Shown one piece after another: positions 8,291-18,281 of a stretch of 64,000 nt of DNA. Every line of letters begins with the position of its first letter. Within the stretch, counting starts at the first letter, position 1. The position numbers were made by a program, and so were the translations under genes. The stretch lies in the NCBI GenBank assembly GCA_016794785.1, contig JAEUHC010000003.1:62001-126000 (forward strand), in the 5' to 3' direction. The notes beneath the pieces are model-generated. The model saw nothing but the letters and a program-made list of their open reading frames with translations, had not been told where the DNA came from and did no database searches. This DNA comes from Opitutaceae bacterium. GTDB taxonomy: Bacteria > Verrucomicrobiota > Verrucomicrobiia > Opitutales > Opitutaceae.

Positions 8291-8333
8291 ACCCCGCCCG
8301 CTGGGCGGCGACCCGGCCAACGGCCGGGCCTAC
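8291..8333. repeat. Two short GC hairpins of REP type
   Basis: Adjacent hairpins: CGCCC/GGGCG near 8294-8308, and a CCCGGCC-aa-cGGCCGGG type stem near 8312-8328 followed by CCTAC. They sit between the CATTGCGAGG repeat and the convergent end of the exporter operon. They resemble the GTAGGGCC element at 51865 in layout (read on the opposite strand) and may help terminate transcription from both sides. Confidence 0.5.
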
Positions 8334-8359
8334 AGTCTGAAAACTAAGGGGCCGCCGGC

Positions 8360-9568
8360 TTACTCGTGCCGCAGCGCGTCGATCGGATCGAGTTGCGCAG
8401 CCTTGTAGGCAGGGAGGAAGCCGAACACCACGCCGATGAGGCTGCTGATGCCGAAGGCGACAAGCACTGACCAGAGCGGCACGAGCGTCGGCAGGCCGAA
8501 GTAGCGGGTCACCAGTTCGGAGCCCCCGTAGCCGCAGAGGATGCCGAGCGCGCCACCGAGCAGGCTCAGCAGCACGGCCTCGATGAGAAACTGCGTGAGG
8601 ACGTCCTGGCCGTGCGCGCCGATGGCGATACGGATGCCGATCTCGCGGGTGCGCTCGGTGACGGAGACGAGCATGATGTTCATCACGCCGATGCCGCCCA
8701 CGATCAGCGAGACCAAGGCCGTGCCGGTGAGCAGGACGGTCATGATGCGCGTGGTGGCGGTGAAGGTGTTGGAAAGTTCCTCCTGGGTGCGCACCGTGAA
8801 GTCGGGTTCGCGGCCGCGGCGGCGCTGCGTGAGCAGGTCCTCGGTGGCGAGCTTGACGCGGTCGATCTTTTCCGGGTCCTCCGCCTGGATGCGGATCATG
8901 CTGATGCTGGTGCGGCGGGAGACGCGCTTCATGTGCGAGGTGTAGGGGATGAGCACGACGTCATCCTCATCCGAGCCGAACACACTGAAGCCCTTGGGCG
9001 AGAGGACGCCGAGGATGCGGAAAGGCAGGTTGCGGATGCGCAGGGTCTGGCCGATGGGATCCTCGTTGGGGAAGACTTGGTCGGCGACCGTCTTGCCGAT
9101 GACGCAGACCTTGCCGAGCGATTTCACATCCTGCTCGGTGAACATGGCGCCGGCGGCCATGGGCCAGTTGCGCACGTAGGGATAGTCGGGGCCGACGCCG
9201 TTGACGTTGGTGTTCCAGTTGAGGCCGTTGGCGAGGATCTGGTTGCGGTCGCGGATCTCGGGGCTGATGCCGTCGATGCCGCTCACCTCGGCGGCGATGG
9301 CCTCGTAGTCCTCGGGCGTGAGCGTGGCGGAGGAGCCGAAGCCGCCGCGCATGCCGCCGCTGCTCATGGAGCCGGGCATGACGGTGATGAGATTCTGGCC
9401 GAGGGAGGCAATCTGGGCCTCGATCTGGGTCTTGGCGCCGGTGCCCATGGCGACGGTGGTGATGACCGCGGCGATGCCGAAGATGATGCCGAGCGCGGTG
9501 AGGATCGACCGCATGGTGTTGCGGCGGAGGGCGCGGAGGGCGACGAGGAAAGTGGTGGTGAAGCGCAT
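8360..9568 (-). CDS. MacB-type ABC transporter permease
   Basis: A 402-residue permease of the MacB/FtsX-like family. An N-terminal transmembrane helix (about 16-40, RSILTALGIIFGIAAVI) is followed by a periplasmic MacB_PCD domain of about 210 residues containing the GSDEDDVVLIPY segment. The C-terminal FtsX domain has three helices, including the conserved SVTERTREIGIRIAIGA loop. ATG 9566-9568 is chosen because the downstream helix is at the usual distance. It is the last gene of a three-gene operon after adaptor and ATPase, the standard order for MacAB-like tripartite exporters of peptides, antibiotics or lipids. No outer-membrane channel gene is nearby, so a TolC-like partner would be encoded elsewhere. 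Confidence 0.92.
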   Translation of the reverse strand: MRFTTTFLVALRALRRNTMRSILTALGIIFGIAAVITTVAMGTGAKTQIEAQIASLGQNLITVMPGSMSSGGMRGGFGSSATLTPEDYEAIAAEVSGIDGISPEIRDRNQILANGLNWNTNVNGVGPDYPYVRNWPMAAGAMFTEQDVKSLGKVCVIGKTVADQVFPNEDPIGQTLRIRNLPFRILGVLSPKGFSVFGSDEDDVVLIPYTSHMKRVSRRTSISMIRIQAEDPEKIDRVKLATEDLLTQRRRGREPDFTVRTQEELSNTFTATTRIMTVLLTGTALVSLIVGGIGVMNIMLVSVTERTREIGIRIAIGAHGQDVLTQFLIEAVLLSLLGGALGILCGYGGSELVTRYFGLPTLVPLWSVLVAFGISSLIGVVFGFLPAYKAAQLDPIDALRHE

Positions 9569-9584
9569 GGGTGGGGTGGGCGCT

Positions 9585-10367
<783 letters not shown>

Positions 10368-10387
10368 GGCGGGACGCGCGGAGAGGG

Positions 10388-11917
10388 TCAACGCGGCCCG
10401 CGGCCGGGGCTGCTGCCGAAGCTGCTGCGGCCGCTGAGGGGATTGGAGCCGCCGGGGGGCTGGGCCGCCGCGGCGACCGCCCCGGGCATGAGGACGCCGG
10501 TGAGGACGGTGTCGCCTTCCGCCAGGCCCTCGAGGACCTCGGTGGAGAAGCCGTCGGACACGCCGAGCTTCACGGTCACGGGCACGATGCGCTTGTCTTT
10601 GTCCGCCGCGTCGGGATCGGCGAATTTGTAGAGGGTTCGGGTGACGATGGTGTTGTTGAAGCCACGGTCGCCGCCGGGGCCGCTGGGACCGCGGCTACCG
10701 CCGCCGCCGCCGCCGCGGCTGCCGCGGTCACCGCCGCCGCCGCTCTTGCCGCGGCCGCCTGGCGTGGCCAGGCGCGCCGCGATGAGATCGGGGTCGAGGC
10801 CCTTGTCCTTGGCGAGTTTCTTGGCCTTCTCGATTTGCTCGGACGAGGGGGTCGAGCCGCGCTCAAAGCCGATTTCGCGCATGATGGCCATGGTGGCGGT
10901 CATGCGTTCGTCGTCGGTCATGCCGCCGGCCGCCGGAGCCGCCTTGCCGGCGTCGCCCTTGGTGTCGCCTGGGGCCGAGGCGAGCAGTTCCTGCGGCACG
11001 CGCACCCGCAGGGCGCCGTTGGCGATGCGCAGGACATTGGGGCGCTGCTGGACGATGATGGAGACATTTGCCGTCATGCCGGGCTTGAGGCGGAGGTCGT
11101 CGTTGCTGACGTCGATGATGGTGGCGTAGGAGACGACGCTCTGGGCGACGCTGGCGGCGTTGCGCACCATGCGGACGGTGCCGGTGAAGGTGCGGCTCGG
11201 GAACGCGTCGACCGTAAACTTCACTTCCTGGCCCTCGGCGATGCTGCCGATGTCGGCCTCGGCGACGGCGGCGTTGATCTGCATCTTCGTGAGGTCGTTC
11301 ACGAGGGTGAAGAGCACCGGGGCGTTCATGCTGGCGTTGACGGTGCGGCCCTTGTCGGTCTTGCGGTCGAGGACCATGCCGTCGATGGGCGCGGTGATGG
11401 TGCAGCGCGAGAGATCGAGGCGGGCGTTTTCGACGGCGGCGGTGCGGGTGAGGAGGGTGGCGTTGGACTGGGCGAGCTGGGCCTCGATGTTGTCGAGTTC
11501 CTGCTGGGAGACGAGGTTCTTGCCGAAGAGCTCCTTGGTGCGCTCGACGTTGAGCACGAGGAGACGGTTGCTGGCCTTGGTGGACTCAAGATCGGCCTCG
11601 GCCTGCTTGAGGCGCTGGGTAAGTGTCGATTCGTCGATGCGGGCGAGCACATCGCCGGCCTTCACCTTGGAATTGTAGTCGACCAGGACCTCCTTGATCT
11701 GGCCGGAGACCTGCGCGCCGATGTCCACCGTCATGACGGGCTGAAGATCGCCGGTGGCGGTGACGGACTGCGTGATGTCGCCGCGCGCGACCTTGGTGAT
11801 CTGGAATTCGGGCGCCTTGACGGTGCGGCCCTTCAGGTAATACCACGCGCCGCCGCCTCCGCCGAGGAGAAGGACGAGCAGGACGATGAGACCACCGTAG
11901 CTTTTGGATTTGGCCAT
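10388..11917 (-). CDS. MacA-like periplasmic adaptor (HlyD/RND family) with Gly/Arg-rich insertion
   Basis: A 509-residue membrane-fusion protein. A single N-terminal membrane anchor (about 7-25) is followed by a biotinyl-lipoyl-like half, a coiled-coil hairpin (roughly 95-155, with KLAQ/EAQLAQSNATLL-type heptads), the second lipoyl half (CTITAPIDGMV) and beta-barrel domains. It is longer than typical MacA (about 370). The extra length includes a helical insert with a DDERM/EQIEKAKKLAKDKG segment and a low-complexity Gly/Arg/Ser stretch at about 386-418. The start M-A-K-S-K-S opens directly before the membrane segment. First gene of the exporter operon; it should bridge the permease to a TolC-like channel. 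Confidence 0.9.
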   Translation of the reverse strand: MAKSKSYGGLIVLLVLLLGGGGGAWYYLKGRTVKAPEFQITKVARGDITQSVTATGDLQPVMTVDIGAQVSGQIKEVLVDYNSKVKAGDVLARIDESTLTQRLKQAEADLESTKASNRLLVLNVERTKELFGKNLVSQQELDNIEAQLAQSNATLLTRTAAVENARLDLSRCTITAPIDGMVLDRKTDKGRTVNASMNAPVLFTLVNDLTKMQINAAVAEADIGSIAEGQEVKFTVDAFPSRTFTGTVRMVRNAASVAQSVVSYATIIDVSNDDLRLKPGMTANVSIIVQQRPNVLRIANGALRVRVPQELLASAPGDTKGDAGKAAPAAGGMTDDERMTATMAIMREIGFERGSTPSSEQIEKAKKLAKDKGLDPDLIAARLATPGGRGKSGGGGDRGSRGGGGGGSRGPSGPGGDRGFNNTIVTRTLYKFADPDAADKDKRIVPVTVKLGVSDGFSTEVLEGLAEGDTVLTGVLMPGAVAAAAQPPGGSNPLSGRSSFGSSPGRGPR

Positions 11918-12159
11918 GGCTGCTGGGAGTAAGGAGGGGGAGTGAGGACGGTTGGTTGAAGGAGAGGCGTGCGCAAAGGGATTCTTCGGAGACAGTATGA
12001 AGGCCGACGGTTGAGGGCCGGCGATTCGATGCGCGTTCGCAAAGACGGGGCCTTTTCGGAAAGGTAACGGAATTCCCCGCCGGCGGCATGGAAGTCTGCT
12101 GTTGCGCGCGGACCGGCGGGAACTTTGCCTCCCGGGCCGTGCCGTCCGCGGTTCACCCC

Positions 12160-15100
12160 ATGCAAATCCGTTCCACCCCAGTCCGGCCGAGCCGGGCGCT
12201 TCCTGTTGCCGCCACAGTTGTGAAGCTGTTCTCGGCCGCCTCCTTCCTGGTCTGCATCCTGGGCGACGCCCGCGCCCAAGTCTCCACCACGCCCATCGAG
12301 GGCCTGCGCGACGCGACGCCCCGGGTCCATGCTCTGGTGGGTGCGCGCATCGTGACTGCGCCCGGCGCCGTGATTGCCCGCGGCACGGTGGTCGTGCGCG
12401 ACGGTGTGATTGTCGCCGTCGGCCCGGAATCGGCCGTGACCGTGCCGCCCGACGCGCGCCTCTGGTCCGTCGAGGGCCGGACAATTTACGCCGGCTTTGT
12501 CGAGCCGCTCGCCGAGGTGCACCTGCCGGCGGCGCTACGGACCGAGTCGGGCAGCGGGGAAACGCCGGGTGGGCGGGGTGGGCGAGGCGGCGCCGCGGCG
12601 GCCACGGGGACTGACGCCCTCGCGCCCGCGGCGGCGGCGCGTTCGTGGAACGCCCGGGTGACACCCGAGCGCGAAGTGGCGCGCGTCCTCACGGCCGACG
12701 ACCGCGGGGCCGCGGCACTGCGCGAGCTGGGCTTCACGGCGGCGGCCGTGGCGCCGGGCCGCGGCGTGTTTCGCGGCGAGAGCGCGCTGGTGAGCCTCAG
12801 CGGCCGCGCGCCGGGATCGATTTTGTTGCGGCCGCAGCTCGCGCAACACGTGGCCTTCGAGGTTTCGCCCGGCGGTTACCCGGCGTCCCTGATGGGCTCG
12901 ATTGCGCTCGTGCGGCAGACCCTGATTGATGCGAAGTGGCTGCGCGACGCCACGGTGGCGCACGCGCGCAATCCCGCCCTCGAACGTCCGGAGACCAACG
13001 CCTCGCTGACTGCGCTCGCCGACTACGTGGACGCGAAACGCCCCGTGGTCATGGACACGCAGGATGAGCTCGACCTGCTCCGCGCGCAGGCCGTGGCGGA
13101 TGAGTTTGGCCTCCGGCTCGTGCTGCGCGGGCGCGGTGCGGAGTATCGCATGGCGAGCGCGCTTGCGGCGAAGAAGACGCCCGTGATCCTGCCGCTCAAT
13201 TTTCCCGCCGTGCCCGAGGTCGAGACGCCCGACAAGGCCGGTGATGTGCCGCTCTCGACGCTGCAACATTGGGAGCTCGCGCCCGCCAACGCCGCGCGGC
13301 TCGCGGCGCAGGCCGTGCCCGTGGCGTTCACGAGCGCGGGCCTGCGTGCGCCCGACACCCAGTTTTGGAATGCCGTGCGCCTCGCGGTGCGCCGCGGCCT
13401 TGCGCCGGACGCCGCGCTCGCGGCCCTCACGACTGTGCCCGCGCAGGCCCTCGGCGCCGCCGATCTGGTGGGCACGATCGCTCCGGGACGGCTCGCGCAC
13501 CTTGTTGTGGCGACGGGCGATTTGTTTGCCGCCCAAGGTGGCGCGGAGATTGCCGAGGTGTGGGTGGATGGCGTGCGCTTCGAGACGGAGGCCGCGCACA
13601 AGGTCGAGGCCCGCGGCACGTGGACGATCGCCTGGCGCGGCGCGACCGCGCCCGCGGATCTGCGCATCGAGAGCCGCGGTGGCGCCCGGCCGCGCGCGCG
13701 GCTCGGCGACAAGGACCTCACGTTCACGCAGACCCGCGGCCAGCTCACGCTGCTCGCGCCGGCGGAATTGTTTCTGGGCCCTGAGGCGAAAGGCACCGTG
13801 CGCCTCGCCGGCACCGTGGCCGGCGGCACGATTGAGGGCACCGGGCTGCTGCCCGACGGCACGGCGTTGCGCTGGAGCGCGGAGCGCACCGCCGCCGCCG
13901 AACGGCCCGCCGCGCCTGCGCCGCGCGAGGAGAAGTTTCTCGCCACCGTCGACGCCTGGCCCGCCGGCGCCTACGGGCGCAAGGGCATTCCCGCGCAACC
14001 CACGGCCGTGCTCGTGAAAAACGCCACGATCTGGACCAGCGGCCCCGCTGGCCGCATTGACGGCGGCGAACTCCTCGTGCGCGCCGGGAAGGTCGAGGCC
14101 GTGGGCAAATACCTCGCCGCGCCCGCCGGCGCGCTCGTGATCGACGCGGCGGGCAAGCACGTCACCGCCGGTCTGATCGACTGCCATTCTCACACCGCAA
14201 TCTCGCGCGGCGTGAACGAGGGCACGAGTGCCGTCACGGTCGAGGTGCGCGTGGGCGATGTGCTCGATGCGACCGATGTCAGCATCTACCGCCAGCTCGG
14301 CGGAGGCACGACCACCTCGAATCTCCTCCACGGCTCCTCCAATCCCATGGGCGGCCAGAATCAGGTCATCAAGCTGCGCTGGGGCGCCCTGCCTGAAGGG
14401 CTCAAGTTCGCCGGCGCCCCGCCCGGCGTGAAATTCGCCCTCGGCGAAAACGTGAAGCAGGCCAACCGGGTGAACACCACCGGCGCGCCCGCGCGCTACC
14501 CCGCCACGCGCATGGGCGTGGAGCAGATCATGGCCGACACCTTCGCGCAGGCGCGCGACTACGAGCGCGCCCTTCAGGCTCCGGCCGGCGCCACGCTTCC
14601 GCCGCGCCGCAACCTCCGCCTCGAGGCCGCCCTCGAGATCCTCCGTGGTCAGCGCCTCATCCACATCCACGCCTACCGGCAGGACGAGGTGCTGATGTTC
14701 ATCCGCCTCGCGCAGCAGCAGAAGCTCTCCGTCGCGACCTTCCAGCACATTCTCGAAGGCTACAAGGTCGCCCCCGAGATCGCTAAACTCGGCGCCGGCG
14801 CGTCCGCGTTCAGCGATTGGTGGGCCTACAAATACGAGGTCATCGACGCGATTCCCTACGCCGGCGCGATGATGCACCGCGCGGGCGTGCTCGTCTCCTT
14901 CAACTCCGACAACAACGAACTCGCCCGCCGCCTCAACACCGAGGCCGCCAAGGCCGTGAAATACGGCGGCCTGTCCGAGGAGGAGGCGCTGAAATTCGTC
15001 ACGCTCAACCCCGCGAAGCAGCTCCGCGTCGACAACCGCGTGGGCTCCCTCGAGCCCGGCAAGGATGCCGACTTCGTGATCTGGAGCGCGAATCCGATCT

Positions 15101-15408
15101 CCAGTTACGCGCGCGTGGAGCAAACGTGGATCGATGGCCGGCCGTATTTCTCGCTGGCCGAGGATGCCGAGCTGCGCTCCGCCGCGGCCACCGAGCGCGA
15201 AGCCCTCGTGCAAAAGGCGCTCGCCGAGCGCGTGCGCACCCTCGGCACCGGCGGCACCCCGGCTGCCGGCGCGCGCCCCGCCGCCGCCGATACGCCGGAT
15301 ATCCTCCGCCTCCTCCAGGCGATGGAGGCCCGCCACGCCCACGAATACCAAGGCATCTATCACGACGGAGCCGATGCCCACAACTGCTCGACCCACTGGA
15401 ACCGATAA
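12160..15408 (+). CDS. Two-module secreted amidohydrolase
   Basis: A 1082-residue protein with an N-terminal signal peptide (about 1-40, ending near ARA). It has two amidohydrolase-like modules. The first (about 50-460) has the fold landmarks, including a GTIAPGRLAHLVV end strand, but no H-x-H metal motif where expected (EVHLP instead). The second (about 620-1040) has the full set: AGLIDCHSHTAIS with His676 and His678, LIHIHAYRQDE, FQHILEGYK, and SFNSDN near the metal-site Asp, ending VGSLEPGKDADFVIW. A middle beta-sandwich-like section links them. So the C-terminal half is probably catalytic and the first half structural or inactivated. The gene lies two bases before a second amidohydrolase, an arrangement seen as a pair in related genomes. 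The substrate is unknown; a cyclic amide or peptide-derived compound is possible. Confidence 0.87.
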   Translation: MQIRSTPVRPSRALPVAATVVKLFSAASFLVCILGDARAQVSTTPIEGLRDATPRVHALVGARIVTAPGAVIARGTVVVRDGVIVAVGPESAVTVPPDARLWSVEGRTIYAGFVEPLAEVHLPAALRTESGSGETPGGRGGRGGAAAATGTDALAPAAAARSWNARVTPEREVARVLTADDRGAAALRELGFTAAAVAPGRGVFRGESALVSLSGRAPGSILLRPQLAQHVAFEVSPGGYPASLMGSIALVRQTLIDAKWLRDATVAHARNPALERPETNASLTALADYVDAKRPVVMDTQDELDLLRAQAVADEFGLRLVLRGRGAEYRMASALAAKKTPVILPLNFPAVPEVETPDKAGDVPLSTLQHWELAPANAARLAAQAVPVAFTSAGLRAPDTQFWNAVRLAVRRGLAPDAALAALTTVPAQALGAADLVGTIAPGRLAHLVVATGDLFAAQGGAEIAEVWVDGVRFETEAAHKVEARGTWTIAWRGATAPADLRIESRGGARPRARLGDKDLTFTQTRGQLTLLAPAELFLGPEAKGTVRLAGTVAGGTIEGTGLLPDGTALRWSAERTAAAERPAAPAPREEKFLATVDAWPAGAYGRKGIPAQPTAVLVKNATIWTSGPAGRIDGGELLVRAGKVEAVGKYLAAPAGALVIDAAGKHVTAGLIDCHSHTAISRGVNEGTSAVTVEVRVGDVLDATDVSIYRQLGGGTTTSNLLHGSSNPMGGQNQVIKLRWGALPEGLKFAGAPPGVKFALGENVKQANRVNTTGAPARYPATRMGVEQIMADTFAQARDYERALQAPAGATLPPRRNLRLEAALEILRGQRLIHIHAYRQDEVLMFIRLAQQQKLSVATFQHILEGYKVAPEIAKLGAGASAFSDWWAYKYEVIDAIPYAGAMMHRAGVLVSFNSDNNELARRLNTEAAKAVKYGGLSEEEALKFVTLNPAKQLRVDNRVGSLEPGKDADFVIWSANPISSYARVEQTWIDGRPYFSLAEDAELRSAAATEREALVQKALAERVRTLGTGGTPAAGARPAAADTPDILRLLQAMEARHAHEYQGIYHDGADAHNCSTHWNR

Positions 15409-15409
15409 C

Positions 15410-16876
15410 ATGAATGCCACAAAATTTTTTGGCTGTTTCGTGGTGGGGCCGGCTCTCCGAGCCGGCCTGGGTTTGAACGTGATTCCCGGCCCGGAACCCA
15501 GGCCGCCTCGGAGATGCGGCCCCACCGCCAATCCACCTTCCGCCCGCCGGCGGCTGCGTTTTCTGCCGCTATGGCTCGGCCTCGCCGCTGCGGCCGCCGC
15601 ACCCGCCTCCGATTCCATTCCGGCCGCGCGTCCCGGCAAGCCGCTCCTCCTGCGCGGCGCCACCGTGCATACCGTCACCGGTGCGGACCTGCCTGCGACC
15701 GATTTGCTGCTCCGCGACGGCAAGATTGCCGCCATCGGGCAAAAAATCCCCGCGCCGAGCGATGCCGCGGTGGTCGATGTCGCGGGCAAGCACGTTTACC
15801 CCGGCCTCATCTCAGCCGTCACCGGCATGGGCCTCACCGAGCACAATTCCGTCCGCGGCACCGTCGATCTCGCCGAGACCGGCGCGCTCAACCCCAACGC
15901 CCGCGCGCAGCCCGCGCTCAACCCCGACACCGATCACATCCCCGTCTCGCGCGCCAACGGCATCCTCACCGCGCTCAGCGTGCCGATGAGCACCGGCCTC
16001 ATCGCCGGCACCTCGACGCTCATCCGCATGGACGGCTGGACGTGGGAGGATCTCACGCTCCGCGCCGCTGTGGCGCTGCACGTCTACTGGCCAAGCATGG
16101 CCGTGAACCGCGATCCCGGCGCGAGCCGTTCCGCCGCCGATCAGGAGCGCACGATCAACGAAAACCTCCGCCGCCTGCGCGACGCGTTTGCCGCCGCGCG
16201 CGCCTATGCGCGGGCGCGGGAGAGCGCCGCCGCGCGCACGGAGTTTGATTCGCGCTGGGAGGCGATGCTGCCGGTCGTGCGCGGCGAACTGCCCGTCTTT
16301 GTCCACGCCACCGAGCGCAAGCAGATCGAGGCCGCTGTCGCCTGGGGCCGCGCCGAGAAGCTCAAGATCACCATCGTCGGCGGGCTCGATGCCTGGAAGG
16401 TCGCCGATCTCCTCAAGACCCACGACATCCCTGTGATCGTGAGCCCCGTGCTCACGCTGCCGCTGCGCCGCGAGGACCCCTATGACGCGAGCTACGCCAA
16501 CCCGGGCCACCTCCACGCCGCGGGCGTGCGCTTCTGCATCGCCAACGACGGCAGCGCCGAGATGGGCACGATGGCCGATCGCAACCTCCCGTATCAGGCC
16601 GCCAAGGCCGCGGCCCACGGCCTGCCGCCGGCGGAGGCGCTGAAGGCCGTCACGATCTATCCGGCGCAGCTCCTCGGCGTCGCCGCCGAGCTCGGCTCGA
16701 TCGAAGTCGGCAAGCGCGCCACGCTCATCGTCACCGATGGCGACCCGCTCGAGGTCGCCACGCAGGTCGAGCAGGCCTACATCGACGGCGCGCGCATCGA
16801 TCTGTCGAGCCGCCACACCCGCCTGCGCGACAAATATCAGCAGCGCCACGACCAGATTAAGACGGGGGCGCGGTGA
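15410..16876 (+). CDS. Amidohydrolase-family protein with a hairpin repeat translated in its N terminus
   Basis: A 488-residue amidohydrolase-like protein, partner of the upstream gene (starts two bases after its stop). Residues 11-39 are the translation of a dispersed hairpin repeat; a normal signal peptide (RRRLRFLPLWLGLAA..., about 46-68) follows only after it. No ATG, GTG or TTG lies between repeat and signal peptide, so translation must start at ATG 15410 or inside the repeat (in-frame TTG/GTG near residues 22-24). The catalytic barrel shows LLLRGATVHTV, VHATERKQIEAA, the FCIANDGSAE segment and GSIEVGKRATLIV, but where H-x-H is expected it reads ISAVTGMG. Loss of that metal motif suggests a non-hydrolytic or differently bound centre. 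Confidence in the family is good, in activity low. Confidence 0.82.
   Translation: MNATKFFGCFVVGPALRAGLGLNVIPGPEPRPPRRCGPTANPPSARRRLRFLPLWLGLAAAAAAPASDSIPAARPGKPLLLRGATVHTVTGADLPATDLLLRDGKIAAIGQKIPAPSDAAVVDVAGKHVYPGLISAVTGMGLTEHNSVRGTVDLAETGALNPNARAQPALNPDTDHIPVSRANGILTALSVPMSTGLIAGTSTLIRMDGWTWEDLTLRAAVALHVYWPSMAVNRDPGASRSAADQERTINENLRRLRDAFAAARAYARARESAAARTEFDSRWEAMLPVVRGELPVFVHATERKQIEAAVAWGRAEKLKITIVGGLDAWKVADLLKTHDIPVIVSPVLTLPLRREDPYDASYANPGHLHAAGVRFCIANDGSAEMGTMADRNLPYQAAKAAAHGLPPAEALKAVTIYPAQLLGVAAELGSIEVGKRATLIVTDGDPLEVATQVEQAYIDGARIDLSSRHTRLRDKYQQRHDQIKTGAR
15442..15526. repeat. GGTGGGGCCG hairpin repeat, copy A (inside coding sequence)
   Basis: Left arm 15442-15473 and right arm 15495-15526 are 32-base inverted repeats with four mismatches. 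The same arms occur at 16891-16974 and 47449-47552. This copy lies in the 5' part of the second amidohydrolase gene and keeps its frame open. Confidence 0.88.
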
Positions 16877-16890
16877 GCGGGGGCTGAAAA

Positions 16891-16974
16891 GGTGGGGCCG
16901 TCTCTCCGAGCCGGCCTGGGTTCAAGGGAGATTCGCCGCTCAAACTCAGGGCGGCTCGGAGAGCCGCCCCCACC
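16891..16974. repeat. GGTGGGGCCG hairpin repeat, copy B
   Basis: Left arm 16891-16922, right arm 16943-16974; the arms form a near-perfect long hairpin. It fills the gap between the amidohydrolase stop (16876) and the end of the convergent M14 peptidase gene (17012), a place where it could act as a two-way terminator. Confidence 0.88.
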
Positions 16975-17011
16975 TTGCCAGGATTTTTCTACGCTGCAGG
17001 CCGCGCCTCGC

Positions 17012-18268
17012 TCACGGCGCGGTCTCGCCGAAGTAGTCGAAGAACACGGTCGCGAGCGATTCGCCGTAGGCTTCCCAGTGGCGGCCGAGCGGCGCCACTT
17101 TTTCTCCGGCCACGGTGATGACGTTGGTGTTGAATTCATGCACCACGGCATCGATGCCAAAACGCAGGAGCCAGCCCTCGCCGAGCGTGCCGGTGTTGCG
17201 GAAGGCCGGGCCGGTCGCGCCTTCGGTGAACCAGGTGTGCCGGCGCAGCAGTTTCTCGAAGATCGCCATGCGTGCGAGATGGCGCTCCAGATGCGGGCTG
17301 GGGGCGCGCGTGACGTGGAGCTGGCCGTTGCCGTCGTTGTGCAGCTCGAGCGCGAGGTCGGGCTTGCGGCCCGCGGCGATCATGCCTTCGAGCCAGCGTT
17401 CGAGCGCGGCGTTTTCCGGCGCGAGCGCGGGATCGGCGGGGGCATTCCAGTCGCGGTTCAGGTCCTTGCCGAGCGCGTTGAAGCGCGTGCGGCCGGCGGC
17501 GACGCCATCCTTGTTGGCCATCGGGAGAAACCAGACGCAGGTGCGCGCGAGGAATTTCTTCGCGTCGGCATCGCCGCGCAGCAGCCGGCGCGCGAGGCCC
17601 TGCAGCACCCAGTTGCCGCCGGGCTCCCACGGATGCGCGCGGGCGCGGAGAAACACGCGCCGCGGCGCCGCCGGATCGCCGAGCCGCACGATCTCGAGAT
17701 CGCGGCCCTGCACGGTTTTTCCGATGACAGTGATCTCGGTCAGCGGGCTGGCGCGGAGTTCGGCGAGGAAGGCGGCGAGTTCCGGCAGGCCGTAGGGCTC
17801 GATGCGCGCGACGTGGAGGAGCGGGCCGGTGAGCTCGACCGTGGCGCGGGCGCGGCCCGGCGCCGGGTGCGTGATCGGGACGACGCGCCACGCGCGGCCA
17901 TCATCGGACACCGAGAGCGTGCGCATGCTGGGCGCCACGGAGGCGGCGCGGCCGTTGTAAACATTCTGGAGGTTCACGAATTCGAGCGTCAGCCGCGCGC
18001 CGGGCGTGCCGTGAATCGTGAAACGGATGTGGCCCGCGGCCCGGTTGGTCGAGGCGCGCTCGTGATCGTAGAGCAGGTGGACGAGCACGGAGCCGTCGGT
18101 GGCCGGCTCATGCCAGAGCGGGGAAGCGTTTTCGTAGTTCGAATCGATGAACGCCAGGCCCGGGATGAGCGCCGGCGGCGCGGCCCCCGGGATCGGCGCG
18201 GGCGCATCGGCGGAGTGGGCGAGTGCGGTGGCGGCGGCCAGAACCAAGGTGAGGCGGGCAAGGTGCAT
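17012..18268 (-). CDS. Secreted M14 family zinc carboxypeptidase-like protein
   Basis: A 418-residue protein with a signal peptide (about 1-19). An N-terminal beta-sandwich (about 30-160) precedes an M14 peptidase domain, the arrangement of cytosolic-carboxypeptidase-like M14 proteins. Zinc ligands are visible as R-A-H-P-W-E (His and Glu of HxxE) and the later ALELHNDG His. Other landmarks are MANKDGVAAGRTRFN, DLNRDWN, and the C-terminal VVHEFNTN, where Glu is the likely catalytic base. The substrate is probably a peptide or peptidoglycan fragment; in bacteria such proteins are rarely characterised. It is the last gene of a minus-strand group, 13 bases after a GNAT acetyltransferase gene. Start ATG 18266-18268 chosen for the signal peptide. 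Confidence 0.87.
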   Translation of the reverse strand: MHLARLTLVLAAATALAHSADAPAPIPGAAPPALIPGLAFIDSNYENASPLWHEPATDGSVLVHLLYDHERASTNRAAGHIRFTIHGTPGARLTLEFVNLQNVYNGRAASVAPSMRTLSVSDDGRAWRVVPITHPAPGRARATVELTGPLLHVARIEPYGLPELAAFLAELRASPLTEITVIGKTVQGRDLEIVRLGDPAAPRRVFLRARAHPWEPGGNWVLQGLARRLLRGDADAKKFLARTCVWFLPMANKDGVAAGRTRFNALGKDLNRDWNAPADPALAPENAALERWLEGMIAAGRKPDLALELHNDGNGQLHVTRAPSPHLERHLARMAIFEKLLRRHTWFTEGATGPAFRNTGTLGEGWLLRFGIDAVVHEFNTNVITVAGEKVAPLGRHWEAYGESLATVFFDYFGETAP

Positions 18269-18281
18269 GGGGGAAAATGTT

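Noticed and set aside
12535..15789. Very long minus-strand open frame (over 1000 codons) opposite the amidohydrolase genes
   Set aside because: Typical antisense shadow in high-GC DNA; rich in Arg, Gly and Ala, no domain motifs, while the plus strand has full family signatures.
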